This document shows positions 9,695 through 21,612 of a DNA stretch of 64,000 nt, piece after piece; the stretch's first letter is position 1; each line of letters begins with the position of its first letter. The position numbers were made by a program, and so were the translations under genes. Location of the stretch: NCBI GenBank assembly GCA_018287875.1, contig JAGVVL010000025.1:2418001-2482000 (forward strand), in the 5' to 3' direction. The notes beneath the pieces were generated by a model. The model was not told where the DNA came from, ran no database searches, and saw nothing but the letters and a program-made list of their open reading frames with translations. The DNA is from Nigrospora sphaerica. Lineage: Eukaryota; Ascomycota; Sordariomycetes; Amphisphaeriales; Apiosporaceae.

Positions 9695-12600
9695 GCCGGC
9701 CGCCCGGCCCCCTCCGCCGTCGCGCCGGCGGGCACGAACGGCGCCGGGTCGCGTGGCTGAACCCCCCATGGGCGGGTGTGCCTCGACAGCTGGCGGGAAA
9801 TGCTGGCTTGATGGGTAAGGGGCGGGTCGGCGTAATGCTGGTGAGGGAATTGGGTAATTGGCAGGAGATGGGCGGTGTTCATAGAGGGACGGGAGAAGGC
9901 TCCGTGGAGCCGAATCGTGGGAGACGCGGCAAAACACATACGGCTTCTTTGTACAGTGCCGATATGCTTGGATAAGTGACCGTATGGCTCTGGCCATCTT
10001 CAATCTGCACGGCAGGGAGTATGGTGCCAGCTAGACAAGTTATTATCTACCATCACGGCCTGAACCCCCCCGTACCCTCAAGGAAAAACCGAGGTGTGAG
10101 TACTGCGCAGCCGGTGTCCTCCTCAGCGAGCCGATTCTACCAAGATACGGATTCGTCGGGCCGGTTCCTTTCGTATGTTCCCTAACATCACCATGCCCGT
10201 CCCGTGCCCCTCTCAACTCCCCAACCCGCAGGCACCCTCCCCGTTCCGACCCTCACGAGAACAGACGGCGCGCTTCATCGTATGGGCCGGCTCCTTACAC
10301 AAGCCGTCGGCTCCTTGAGGTCGGCCCTGCCTGCCGTCTTGACCGCCTACGCCCGGAACTTGTCAGTGGGAGGGGGCTTTCGCCTGCTTTCTGTTGTTCC
10401 CCCCACCCTTCCGGCGTCCCAGGTTGACGGGAAGCCTTTATCCGGCACTGGGTGTGCCGGACGCCACCGTCATCACATCGCACGTGGCGCCGTGTCTTTG
10501 CATGGAGCGCCAGCGGGCTGAAAAACCGAAAAGAAAAGAACGCAAAAGGAAAGAACGCAGCGGAACGCGCCCTCGCTGTCCTGGCGGGGACGCATACGTG
10601 CCTCAACCCCTCCTCCCCCCAAAAGGGCCGGCGCGTCAGGAACCGCCGGGGAAAACAGTGAGGTATCCAGGTGTGCCTGGAAGCATGGAAGCCCGGGAAG
10701 CAAACCAACCCCGCGGGCCGTCGCGTGCATCGGCCGTCGCATGGGGACGTAGGGACCAGGGCAAAACCGCCCACGCCCGCGGGATCCGGCGCGCCAGCTT
10801 GTCGTCAGCCCCGGCGGTGGAGGGCTTCAGGGGGCCCTATTCGGCCCCGGCCCAGGCATTCGTCACTTTCTGCAGAATGACACGGCCCAACCGTGGTGGT
10901 GGGGGTTTTCGTTTCCGAGAAGAAGGAGAGGGGGGTGGGGAGCAGATGGGTAGGCAGGCCGGCAAGGAAGGCTTGTCCTCTTGTGCATGGCCTCCTCCAT
11001 GAAGCCTTTCGTCCTTTCTCTACCCATTCCCCTCCCCCCTCTACGGGCCGTCCCCCCCAACGGCTACGCCCGCTGCGCGCCCGTTTCGTGGGAACCATCG
11101 TTCCTCGCCCCAGCCTATTACCCCCCCCTCAGCATGCGCCGAAGCTGACGGGCCCTTGACCGGATCGCGCCCTCGATGGCTGGCTGGCTGCATGGCCGTG
11201 CCTGGGCTTACGGCAGCCCTCGCGGGAAAGGACGACAACCATCGTGATTCGTCGGCCGGCCCCCAGGACGCAGATTGCAGCCATTCCCGTGGGATTCGTG
11301 CAGGGGGGGTTGCAGCGAGTCAAGGACGGACGGGACGCCGGAAGGATTCTTCTCCCCGGTTCTGATCCTTCCCGCTCCCCCCATCTACGCAGGATTGAGC
11401 ACCCAAGAGGGAAGGGGGGGTAGCCAGTTTATTGGACGCGGACGGACGCATGAAAGTCGATGCGAGAGAAAGAGACAGAAAGAGGCGACGGGAACAAGGC
11501 CACCCGTTCGTTTCCTGACGGAGGAATATTGCCCTCGTCTGCAAGCTCAGCTCAGCTCGGCTTGGCCGACCGGGGAGGAGGGGTCTTGCGGGCGTTCATG
11601 CCCTGACTGTTCATGCTGGGCGCGGCGGCGGAGACGGCTGTCATGGCCAGCTCCTGCGTGACGTGCCATCGTATTCCAGAACGGCTTTTCTTGCGATTAT
11701 TCTCCCGCACCTTCGGCCGCCCGCCCCGCCAAGCCTGCAAACGCGCGACTGGCATAACTGCATCCAAAAAATAAAACGACCCGATGGGTTGCCAAGCCGA
11801 GAGGCATTTCCCAACTGGCCACACTTCTAGATCGCCGGCCGCCTAGAGCGGATGTGTGCGTGCGTGCGAGTGTGGGTGTGTGTACGTATGTGTATACGCC
11901 AATGTCCTACCTCATTCTGGCACTGGGATGCCTGGTAGCATCCCATATCCCACTCGTCCGGCTGACGAGGGGACGACGGCCACGCGGGATACTTCAAACC
12001 CCGGGGCCACGGAGCGCCGTCGACGCTTTGCCTACCTGCTTACCCAAGCACGCAGTATAGTACACAGGATCCTACCGAGTATGGAGCGGCGGGGTTCGCG
12101 AGGCTATCGGGGTAGGGGCGTGAGAGTCATGGGGCCCTTCGTCGGCCCACGCAGACACGGCAACGGGCCAGGTGGGAAACGGGTGAAAAAGCGAACTCGC
12201 ACAATGACGCTGGAGCAAACTGTGAAAACGAGCTGTCACATGGAGTCCTCTCTACCTTTTTCTTTTCCTCTCTCTGCCCAGGCCTTCCCATAGGAGCGAA
12301 ATGTGAGCGCGGGGCATTACATTTTTTTTTTCTCTCTTGCCGGTGGAAGGCCCCCCAACCCCCGTTTCGAGCGAATTGGGCTGCATGAGCGAAATAGTTG
12401 ACGGATGGGAAGCGACAAGGGAAAAAAGTGACGAGGGAAGGGGCGGTCTCGCAGTCGCGGTGAGCGCGCGCACGAGGGGGAAAAAGACTAATGCGAAGGG
12501 CCCCCATCCCCAAAAAGCCCAATATGGATCTGACTACTGCCTACCTATCGTCGTATGGGCGGGCGGTGGGTGAGGTTATCCGGGCGGTCTGGCCATCAAC

Positions 12601-13066
12601 CCTCCCCCCCCCCCCTCCCCCTCCTTCGCCCGCTCTGTCTATGGTGGAAGTAGGTGGCAGGTGGTTTACTGGCGCTGCCGTCTACACCCCAAGTCATGAT
12701 GATCTGTTCTCCTTGACCGATACCGAACCCGGTTGGCTCCTTTGCGCGGGGCGCACGGACAAGGAAAGCTCTGGCGGGCAAGCAAACCAACAAAAACCAA
12801 TACAAACAGGGTAAGGGGACGCGAACGCGAGGGTGATCTTCGAAGAAAAGACCCCCGAGGGATAGACAGTCGCCCATCACCGAGAGACCCAGGCAACTGG
12901 CACGCCGGCGGACTGATCTGTTCAAGGCTCGCACATCACTATTACGTGAGCGGCCGAGCGGAGACTCTGGGCTTCGACTGGTGGGTAAGTACTCGCTGTG
13001 TAAACCCCCCACACTGGCGTGCACAATTGTATCTGGACGGAACGCGAGCAGGGGGTTGAGCGCCCA

Positions 13067-13095
13067 TTATCATCATCATCATCATCACCACCATC
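13067..13095. repeat. ATC trinucleotide microsatellite
   Basis: Run of ATC units degenerating to ACC/ATC at its 3' end. It is followed within 90 bp by a GAG repeat (13184-13209). It is non-coding as far as can be seen. Confidence 0.85.
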
Positions 13096-13183
13096 AATGG
13101 GGTCACAGGCAAGCAGACTGCAGCCGCTTGCAGTTGGTCCATATTGGGATTGCCGCAGGCCCGCCTCGGCCCCCCCCGCCAAC

Positions 13184-13209
13184 GAGGAGGAGGAGGAGGA
13201 GGAGGAGGA
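13184..13209. repeat. GAG/GGA trinucleotide microsatellite
   Basis: About eight GAG units in the gene-free interval. A GGC repeat of similar size lies at about 13507-13522. Confidence 0.85.
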
Positions 13210-15195
13210 AGATGGCCGCAAGCAGAGGCTGAGCTTTTACTCGGATAGGGTAACAGTCTCGACTGGAAACGGGGCCGGCGATCGGCTTGGTATGGGATCA
13301 TGCATCTTTCATTAGTTTTTTAAAGTTTACCGCCCAAGAAGGGTTTGGCCCCGGTTCATCACGTTGGCCTGAAACGCAGTTTGCTTCCCTTTGGTTCCCG
13401 TCAGGTAGTGTATGCATGCGTGCCCTGCCGACGGGGCGGTAGGCACATGTCCCCAAAACTCGATAGAGGACAAGTGCCGGGAGCTTCTGGAAGCGGAAGT
13501 CGAAAGCGGCGGCGGCGGCGGCAAGCAAATGTGACGTGTATGCATCCGGGATCCCGTTTGTTCGCTGGGGGGTTCCTGACCGCCGGCGCCTGGCCTCGTG
13601 GGTTTGAGCGCCTCTTCTGCTGCCCCCCCCCCCTTGCCGGGCACGCATACGCGCGGCCAGCCACTGGGACCGTCGCCGCCGCCGGCCCTCCCTTCACCGC
13701 GATTTTGTGTCCCCGCGCCCGTTGTTTGGCGGCGAGCGGGGGAAAGAGGGGAGGGAGGGGGAAAGGGGAGCTGAATGAAAAGAAGCATGCACGGAACGAA
13801 TCTGACCGTGATGCGGACAGGCGCGGGAGCCCGCGGTCGTACTGAGTAGCGCCGTCAGAGATATGACGGGTCAAAGAGACGACCACCCCCCCCCCCGGTC
13901 GCCGGGAGCGAGGGAAAAAAGGGCTGGACGGGGCCGTCGCATAGCGCGGCCTTTTCTGCGGCCGCCATCGACGCGCAAAGAAGCGTTTCCGGCGCCATGG
14001 GCCTAGCCACGTACATACGTACCTAATCATAGATGCCGAGTGCCGGCAGCTCGCCAAAACGAGAAAGCTGCATTGCAGTAGCAGCAGCAGCAGGAAGCAA
14101 ACCCAACGAGGAACCAGGGGCGGGGCTGAGACGACGTGTAGGTAGGGAAATAGTCACCCGGTTTCCGTCTTTGACAGGACGTTCCGCCCACACAAGACGC
14201 CCGCCGCCGTCTCACCATTTCCTGCTCTTCTTGAGATGGCATCTGCCACCGCCAGAGCTAATTGCGCGGCCGCGAACAGACCTGGGAGACGGGGGGAATA
14301 TGGAGAGAAGGGAGAAGCGGCTCGCTCGGCATACCACCCGGACCAGGAACGGGGGGAGCCGTCTTCAAACTAAACCGTCGTGGGCCACACAGGCTACGGT
14401 TTCCCTCGGCGGGGGGCCAGCTGCCGCAGCCGTCGCGGTCCTGCGCGGCAGCGTGCCGATATGAGCGCCCCCCGTGAAACAAACCAGCGACCTTCCCTTT
14501 ATCCGTAGGGCAGGAGGCGCATACCCATACGGGGCGGCAGTGGTGGATGGGAAACCAGGGGGTGGTCCGTTCAGGCCAGAGAGAAGGGGGGGGCAAACAA
14601 AACCACCACGACTAAGAGGAAATAAAAACCACCACGACCAAGGGAGGGAAGGGGGGATATGGGGGGGGGGGCGGTGCCGGAACCCGCGACGGCGTCAAAA
14701 GTAGCGGCTTTCGTCCTACGAACCGGCGTGTTTGCGAAATCAGGGTCCCCGGCGACGGCGCGCATGTGGCCGGGCGACGGAACGGGGCCAAGAAAGGGCG
14801 AAACCGAATCGCCGAGAGGATACGACTAGTTCGTTTGGCTGGGCTGCCCGATTGGGGAAGCGCGCCCAATGAGGTGCAATGGATGGGAACACTGTCGAAA
14901 GGTACCGAGTTACATCCAAGTAATAGTGGTTTTCGATCCAGGAACGCGGGCGCCCGCACGCCCGCACGCCCGCACAGACAGAAAGACACACGGCAACAAA
15001 ATACAAGGCTCGTATGACGTTTCCTCCTCATCTGCCCACTTCCCCCTCCCCCTCCCCAAATCTCGCCTCATCTCGCCCGGGATGGATTGGGTGGACAGGA
15101 TGAAAACCGGCGAGCCGGGCCCACCCCGCAAACACTTGGGTTTCCGCTGTGCGCCATAGCTAAACGAGGGTTTTTGTCGGGGGGATCCCCTATGG

Positions 15196-15270
15196 TGGCT
15201 CGAGGGAGAGAGAGATGGCTCGAGGGGGAGATAGACATGGCTCGAGAGAGAGAGAGAGATGGCTCGAGTG
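15196..15270. repeat. minisatellite built on TGGCTCGAG
   Basis: Four successive units each begin TGGCTCGAG at 15196, 15216, 15238 and 15260. The intervening spacers are purine-rich GGGAGAGA-type and differ in length and composition (unit lengths 20, 22 and 22). The last unit breaks off after CGAGTGGG. Confidence 0.85.
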
Positions 15271-17411
15271 GGAGGCTGTGGTCGGATTGAGGGAAATACG
15301 GTAATTACGAGCAGCAGCCTGCCGGGCCATCGCTTAGGCCCTATGGAACTTGCCGTCCGCGCCCGCTGGCGCCGCTACGACGATGGCGTAATTTGGGGGG
15401 CGAGGCGGCGCCGTTTTATTGTCCGGCGACACAGCGCACGCACACGCACACGCGCAACCCCCCAAGCCCAGTCACCGTTCAGCCAAACCCTGGAGTCTTT
15501 ACTGGGCGAGGGGAGATAGGAACCCCCCTTCCTCTGGGGCGCCTGGCGCGCGATGTAATGCTGGCTCTTGACTGCCGCCTGCCACGCCCGGCACGCGCTC
15601 CCGGCGCGGGTGCGTGTGTTGCCCCTTCCCCCCTCTTTACCTCGCCATGGTTGCATTTTTGCGCATACGCCCTCGGAGCATTTGATGATGGCTATATGAT
15701 ATCGGATCGCTCGATGTGACAGTGCCCGTCTTTTCGGCTGGCCGGCAAATTTAGATCCCGACCGGCAGTAGGGGCGCGAACAGTCGAGAGTGGAGAGAAA
15801 GAGAGGGGGGAGAGCGTTGGGTGACCGTCAAATACTTCCCAAATGAACCACCTCCCCCATCCCACCCTGCCCGCGCGTAGCCGGTCGGACAGCTCGGTCG
15901 TCAGCTGCTGGCACGGAATACCCGGGGCTGACCGACTCGTGGCTCGTGGACGGGCGCGCCGTGGGCGCCTGAGCGCGCGCGCAACTGGGCTGCGCCGAAG
16001 AAAACGAAAACGACCAGGACCCTTTTTTTGTTTTTTGCTTGGTGGGCCTCGGTCGTATCCACGGCGGGGAAGATATACGATGTACGGTGTGGGATTGGGA
16101 TTGGGAAGGGAGCCGGGGGTGAAGATATCATCACAATTCTCGCTGCTTGCAGCAGCTGCAGCTGCTGTCGCGCGACGTGGCTTGGACCGCCATTTGCCCA
16201 CCGTAGGCGCCCAGGGCCGGCAGCGCAGCCGGACCCGCGAGCGTTTGCTTTGGCTGAATAGGCAGGCTGCCACCGCCAAGGGGGGGGTCTGATGGCGGTG
16301 TTGCGAGCCAGAGTTGCAGTTGCATTGTCAAAGCAGTATGAGAGCAGCCCTTGGTGCTCTTGGGTAGGTGCCGCTTCCCTTATCTTCTCCGTATAGCCCG
16401 TCCACTCTCGTCTTGTTTGCCTACACGGGCATGGGCAGAAAGGCCCCGGGGGGGCCTGAAACGAAGACGGCCGGCCGCCGGACGGAGGGGCTAAGCCCTG
16501 CGGCGTCGGATTGTCGGCTATTCATTCGGACCCGGCCTGAATGCATAGGTAGGTGCTTGGCGTGTCAGCCGGGGCGCCGTGGTTGTGCGTCAAACAATGG
16601 ACTCGAATGAACGAAAGCACCGCAACGTCAGTGAGTCATTTTCCTCCCCGAGCATCCTCGTCAACCTTTCGCTCTTCCCCATGCCGAGCCGTGGCATTCA
16701 TCAGGGCCCGCTGACGCGTCAGTGAACGGGGCATGGCGGCACCATTACCACCACCGCCGCTCTTGCGGAGCCGCAATATTTTGCATGCCCTGCTCCCACA
16801 GTGAGGCTCGTGGCGACCGCTCTCCGCCCTCCGCATTCCACATCGTGGCACCCTGACCCCAGTCTCGTCGCTTCACAGGTGAGGGGCGTGGGAAAGGCTT
16901 GGGGTGGTACAGGCACGCGCAATAAGCAAGTGCTCGACAGCCTCCAGTTGCGATAAACGCCGGCTTATTCATACGTACGGATTACGGCGGGGGACATTGG
17001 AGCCGTCGGCAAAAGCTTGGAGGGCGTCCGATCGGGCACGATGGGCAACTACCGTCCGTACACAGTAGGGCTTCGATTGGGTCCTTGGCCATCTGCCGGT
17101 TGTGAACCGAACGTACTTCCTTGCTGGCACCAGGAAGAGCCTGTGCCTACGACAGGGCGCGCCCGTATTCGTCATGTATCCCCCCTCTCCCCTCGGGTCG
17201 TCGTATGACGCGGGCCTACGCACATACAACACTTGTTGTTCTGACCGGCAAGGTCTCAACGTGGGAAGACAACGGTAGCTCCAGATCCATGTCTGGGGTT
17301 CAGGAAACCGGTGAGCATCGTGGGGAAGATGAACCTGGGAAGGCCCGACAGGTGTCTGGCTTTGGCCCAGAACGTCGTGCTGGGCAGGCCCATCGCTGCT
17401 TACGGCTTCTT

Positions 17412-17430
17412 GGGGGGGGGGGGGGGGGGG
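17412..17430. repeat. 19-base poly-G tract
   Basis: Uninterrupted G homopolymer, the longest in the window. It can form G-quadruplex or triplex structures and is a likely site of length error or polymorphism. Confidence 0.9.
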
Positions 17431-20400
17431 CATGTCGTCTCCGACAGAGGGGAACGGGGCGAACACGTCCCCTGCCGCCTGGCAACTAAGCCTGCGGGGG
17501 CTGCCATGGCCGATTCTAGCAAATCCGCGCAGCGGATAGCTGGTCCGGCCCTCAAAGAGCAGCCGTTTTCGATGATGCTCCGAGCCCCCGGGGGACCGCG
17601 GGCCAATCCGAGGCGCAAAGGGCCGTGGTGTTTCTGCACGGCTGACCCGGCTGCTAGGGACGGGGACATTGTGCACGGTGGAGCCATGCGTTCGTCCGGT
17701 GCTAAAGTAGTCATGGTAGAGGTATATAATTGTACGCACGTATACCCGCTTGGCGGTGCCAGGCGGCCAGGCTCCTGCGCGCACCCAGTGCAAATCGGGT
17801 ACGCTGGCAAGCAACCCGGGCCAGTATGGGCCAGACGGCGCCGGCAGGGACCATCCATGGAAGCGGGAGCGGCGGGCTGGCGATACGGGCCCCCAGAGCA
17901 TTTTGATAGGGAGCTAGGTTCGCCGGATCGTCTGTTCACCGTAGGCGTACTCAGTACTGATGGACGGTGCTGGTCGGGGCCGCGAAGCCTGGCTCTGGAG
18001 AGCCAAGATCTGCCCGTCGTCAACAGAGGTGCCAGGACCATCCATGCAAAAGTCAGCGCTCACGAGCGGCCGGCAGGGGGACCGGGCCTTGGCCCCGGAA
18101 GCAAGCTGACTGCATACTTGAGCACACACAAGGTGCGGACGGGTTGGGCAGCCCTGCTCGCCGCGCCACCGTGGGCGCCAGGCGCTGATATTTACAGGGT
18201 GCCCATCTTTCTCGTCACTTCTCACAAGAAAGACGGTTCCGTGATGGGACAAGCCCGTCGATTTGAGGCTAGTGGGCATGAGACGGTGCGGAGCAGACCG
18301 ACTGTCAACGGCTCTTTTGGCCGAGCTTGCCCTTGGCCGCCTTCTTGATTCGGTAACCGCCGGGGTCAGAGACAGGCTTTATGAGGATAAGGGCAGAAAA
18401 AGGACACCGCCGGGGGCCTTGACGTTGCACCCGGGCTCAATTGCGCAGATCTCGTCTCGAAGCGGTACCTATCTCTGCGCATGGCACCACCGGGTTAACG
18501 CAGCCCTGAGCTGGAAGGACCGGGGTTGGCCTTTGCAAGCCTTCCTTCTTTCGTGGGACGCCCGCCTATCCCAGGCTTAGAAGCCAGGACAGGATGACTT
18601 GAATGGCTCAGGAAGTGGACCGGTGACAGTCAACACAACGGCCCGGTCTGCTGGCTAGCACACCGGCGCCAGTCTGCTCTGTCCCAAAACAGCAGCCAAG
18701 GGGGGAGCAGAGAAGACGATGCGCTACGGCGGCCAAGGCGTCTTGGCGCGGGCGAAGACGAGCAGTGAACGGAAAACAGGCTAGGCACACACCTCCCGGC
18801 CGCTGTCCCTCTTCGTACGACACGTCCCGCGCCCCCTGGGACCCAAGGAGAGCCTCCCCCCCCCCGTCGCGACGTTTCGATGGTAGAAGGACCTCCCACC
18901 CATGCTTTCGCGTGGAGCAGGACGGGGGACGGGGGACGGGGGCGCCCATTCACCGATCAAGGGGGGGCTTGAGAGGGAGACAGCGCGGCCAACAGTTCCT
19001 ACTGCCGCGATCCAATGGCAGGTGGTGATTCCCAAAGACGTCTGGACCGCTGGCCCTTCTGTCCCAGTCGGACCCTCCCCCCGCTGGGATTACGTCCTCC
19101 TTCCCCTGGCACCAAGGCCAGGACCTCCCGGCCATGGTGACGAGGGCGAGCCTTTTGACAGCGGAGAAGGGGGACGTCCGGGCAGCCGGCCGTGCGAGCA
19201 AATATACCTAGACAAACCGCCGTCTGTGCCCTGGGTGTTGGATCCCAGTTTATGCTTGTGCCTGGCAGCGCAGTTACGGCGCATGCATATGTACGGGCTA
19301 GGGTTTTCTCCTCTTAGTAGTGGCACCTGCCTACACCGGAAGGCGGACAGGCAGAGAGGCGGACAGAGGATGGATAGGTACTTCGTCAGCCAAACCGATC
19401 CGTGTGTGCGTAATAAGGATGCCATGGATATATGCAATGTACTTGGACACTAGGGATCCTTTGCACGCTAGGACGCCGGAGCAGCAGCTGTAAACAACAA
19501 TAACCGACGCAGCCAGGGCGCGCGTGCTGGACGAACCAGATTCGTGTTCGTTTGGCTCGCGTCCTCCCGCCCCCGATCCAGCTACGACGTATGCAGAGGT
19601 CGACGCGACACTGCCCGACTGCTACGTAATGCGCCTGGGTATAGCTAGTAGTATGAGTGCTCGGGCAGAGAGGCGCGCGACCTTTGACGTCGGCGCGAAC
19701 GAGTCTCCCGACCACGGGCCGCGCGAAATGAATTGTTGGTGGCTAAGGTTGTGCTGGAAATTGAGAGAGCTCTGCCACGCCGTCGGCTTAACCCAGATTA
19801 AGATTGCAGGAAATTTCCCCGACGCCATGGTATCTGGACGCGCGACCCAGTTCGAGCATCTGTGCGCGCTAGGCCCGAGGCCGGGCATCCTGGGCGAGGA
19901 GGATGAAGCAGCGCGAGAACGGATGGCCTGGTCTCAGACACTTCGCTGCCGATCAGCGTCGGCCGTTGGTGCGTGCCCACCGGTTCGTCGTCGCCTCATC
20001 TGCGAGACGCGCAAACGATGGGACGAAACCCACTCTCCCTGTCCGGGCATGCCTGCTCCGTGAGCCTCAACCTTGGGATCGGCCTCGCGAGCCTCGCTGC
20101 ACTGCCCTGCCCTTACCTATGTCGATCGACCTCCTCCGCGCCGCCCCCCCTCTTTCAGCGAGGCATGCCGCGGCCTCGTGGATTTGGGGACTTACCACGG
20201 GCGCCCGACATCCCCCCCAGCTTCCCTCGCTCGGCTTGCTTCTCACAGCGGGCTCGCGGGATGGACGGGAGCCCCGACGAAACATCTGCCCGCGCCTGTG
20301 CACACCTGGTGCTGCATCGTACCTGCGAATTAGCCCGGGCGGGCCAACCGCATCGAGATGGGTGGATAGCGAGGGGCGTATAGCATGCTTGGATGTATAG

Positions 20401-21550
20401 TCGTACGTAGTATAACTACAAATGCAAGCACACGACGGAGTCGCGGCCACAAGTGATAACGCCCGTATCGTACGAAAGAGTGGAAACTTCCCAAGGCCCT
20501 CAACCTCCTTTCGGCTTGTCGCGAACTGCTTATGGAAAATGAGAGAAACGGCCGTTGATATATCCCACGAACCAAGAGGGGCCCAGGAAGACCCCCTCGC
20601 GCCAGCGCGAGTCAAGAATGATCTGTCAGCAGCGGCTTACGATGATCCCAAGCACTCCCGCACAAGAGAGGGGACCCATGGCGCAAACAGTGCGGGCCCT
20701 GCCCAGAGTGACGGTGCTGTGTTCTAACGTGGTCCGGCTCGGGCGCGGCGTCAGCCAGGGGGGAACAAAAAGGGAGGCCCGGCTGGCGGTCCACGGGGTT
20801 GGCGGACGCTGTCGGCGGAGTGCGTGAGGCCATCGTCGGGGAGCGACAAGCGGACAGGGTCGTTCTACGGGCAGGGAAAGGCTGTGAAACGTTTCGAGAG
20901 TATTGCTCTCGCCAGGGGTGGAGAAGCCGTGTGCTATTCCCGTGGCAGCGGCACCGCGGATCACGATGGAACGCAGACCCCCCAAAGAAATACGCAGTGC
21001 AGGGTCGCTGCTCGTCGGCGGACGCGTAGGGTAGGGGACCCGTGTAACCGTATGCGTACCTTATGCCAGGTCCAACGCTGTGTGTGCCCTTTTGTCCTTG
21101 TGGCCATTGTTTCCACCGTTCGTGGGCATGGATTTCCCATCTTGCCCGACCCAGGGGGGGAGCTTCGTAGGTTCGTGGGCGATGGGGGCCTTCTGTCAAG
21201 ACAAACTCTAAGGCGCGTGGCGGTTGTCTGATTGGTGCGAAGGCCCGAAGTTGTTCCAAGGTTCCATTTGACTTTCGGGAATGACACCCATGCACTTCTT
21301 TCTCGACGACATCCATCGGGGCTGACCTGGCAGTGGGTGTGCGATGTGCCACGCTTGGGAAATGGTCGGCCTTGTCACCGTCCGGGGCTGCCAGCTACTG
21401 CTATTGCTGCGAGCCAGCCGTACGGATCCCTTCCCATCTATGGCTCGCGCTGCCCACCGAGGCCACGGGAGCCCCGTCCAAACCAACGCGACCGGGCCCG
21501 GGGGGCAGGATCACCGGCTTCCTTGCGCAGTCCGACAGAGGCACGTCAGT

Positions 21551-21612
21551 CGTTTGGAGAGTACCGGCCAACCGACACACATCAGCAAATCGTTTGGAGA
21601 GTCCCGGCCAAC
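21551..21612. repeat. short tandem duplication, period 40
   Basis: CGTTTGGAGAGT(A/C)CCGGCCAAC occurs at 21551 and again at 21591 with a single mismatch. The 18 bases between them are unique. This is a local duplication without coding content. Confidence 0.8.

Noticed and set aside
10394..14057. Open frames of 202 and 218 codons near homopolymer and trinucleotide runs
   Set aside because: Their translations are low-complexity Arg/Pro/Gly products of repeats.
16969..18348. Two long overlapping open frames on opposite strands (310 and 345 codons)
   Set aside because: They shadow each other, cross the 19-base G run, and show no domain, codon bias or conserved motif. They are expected by chance at this GC content.
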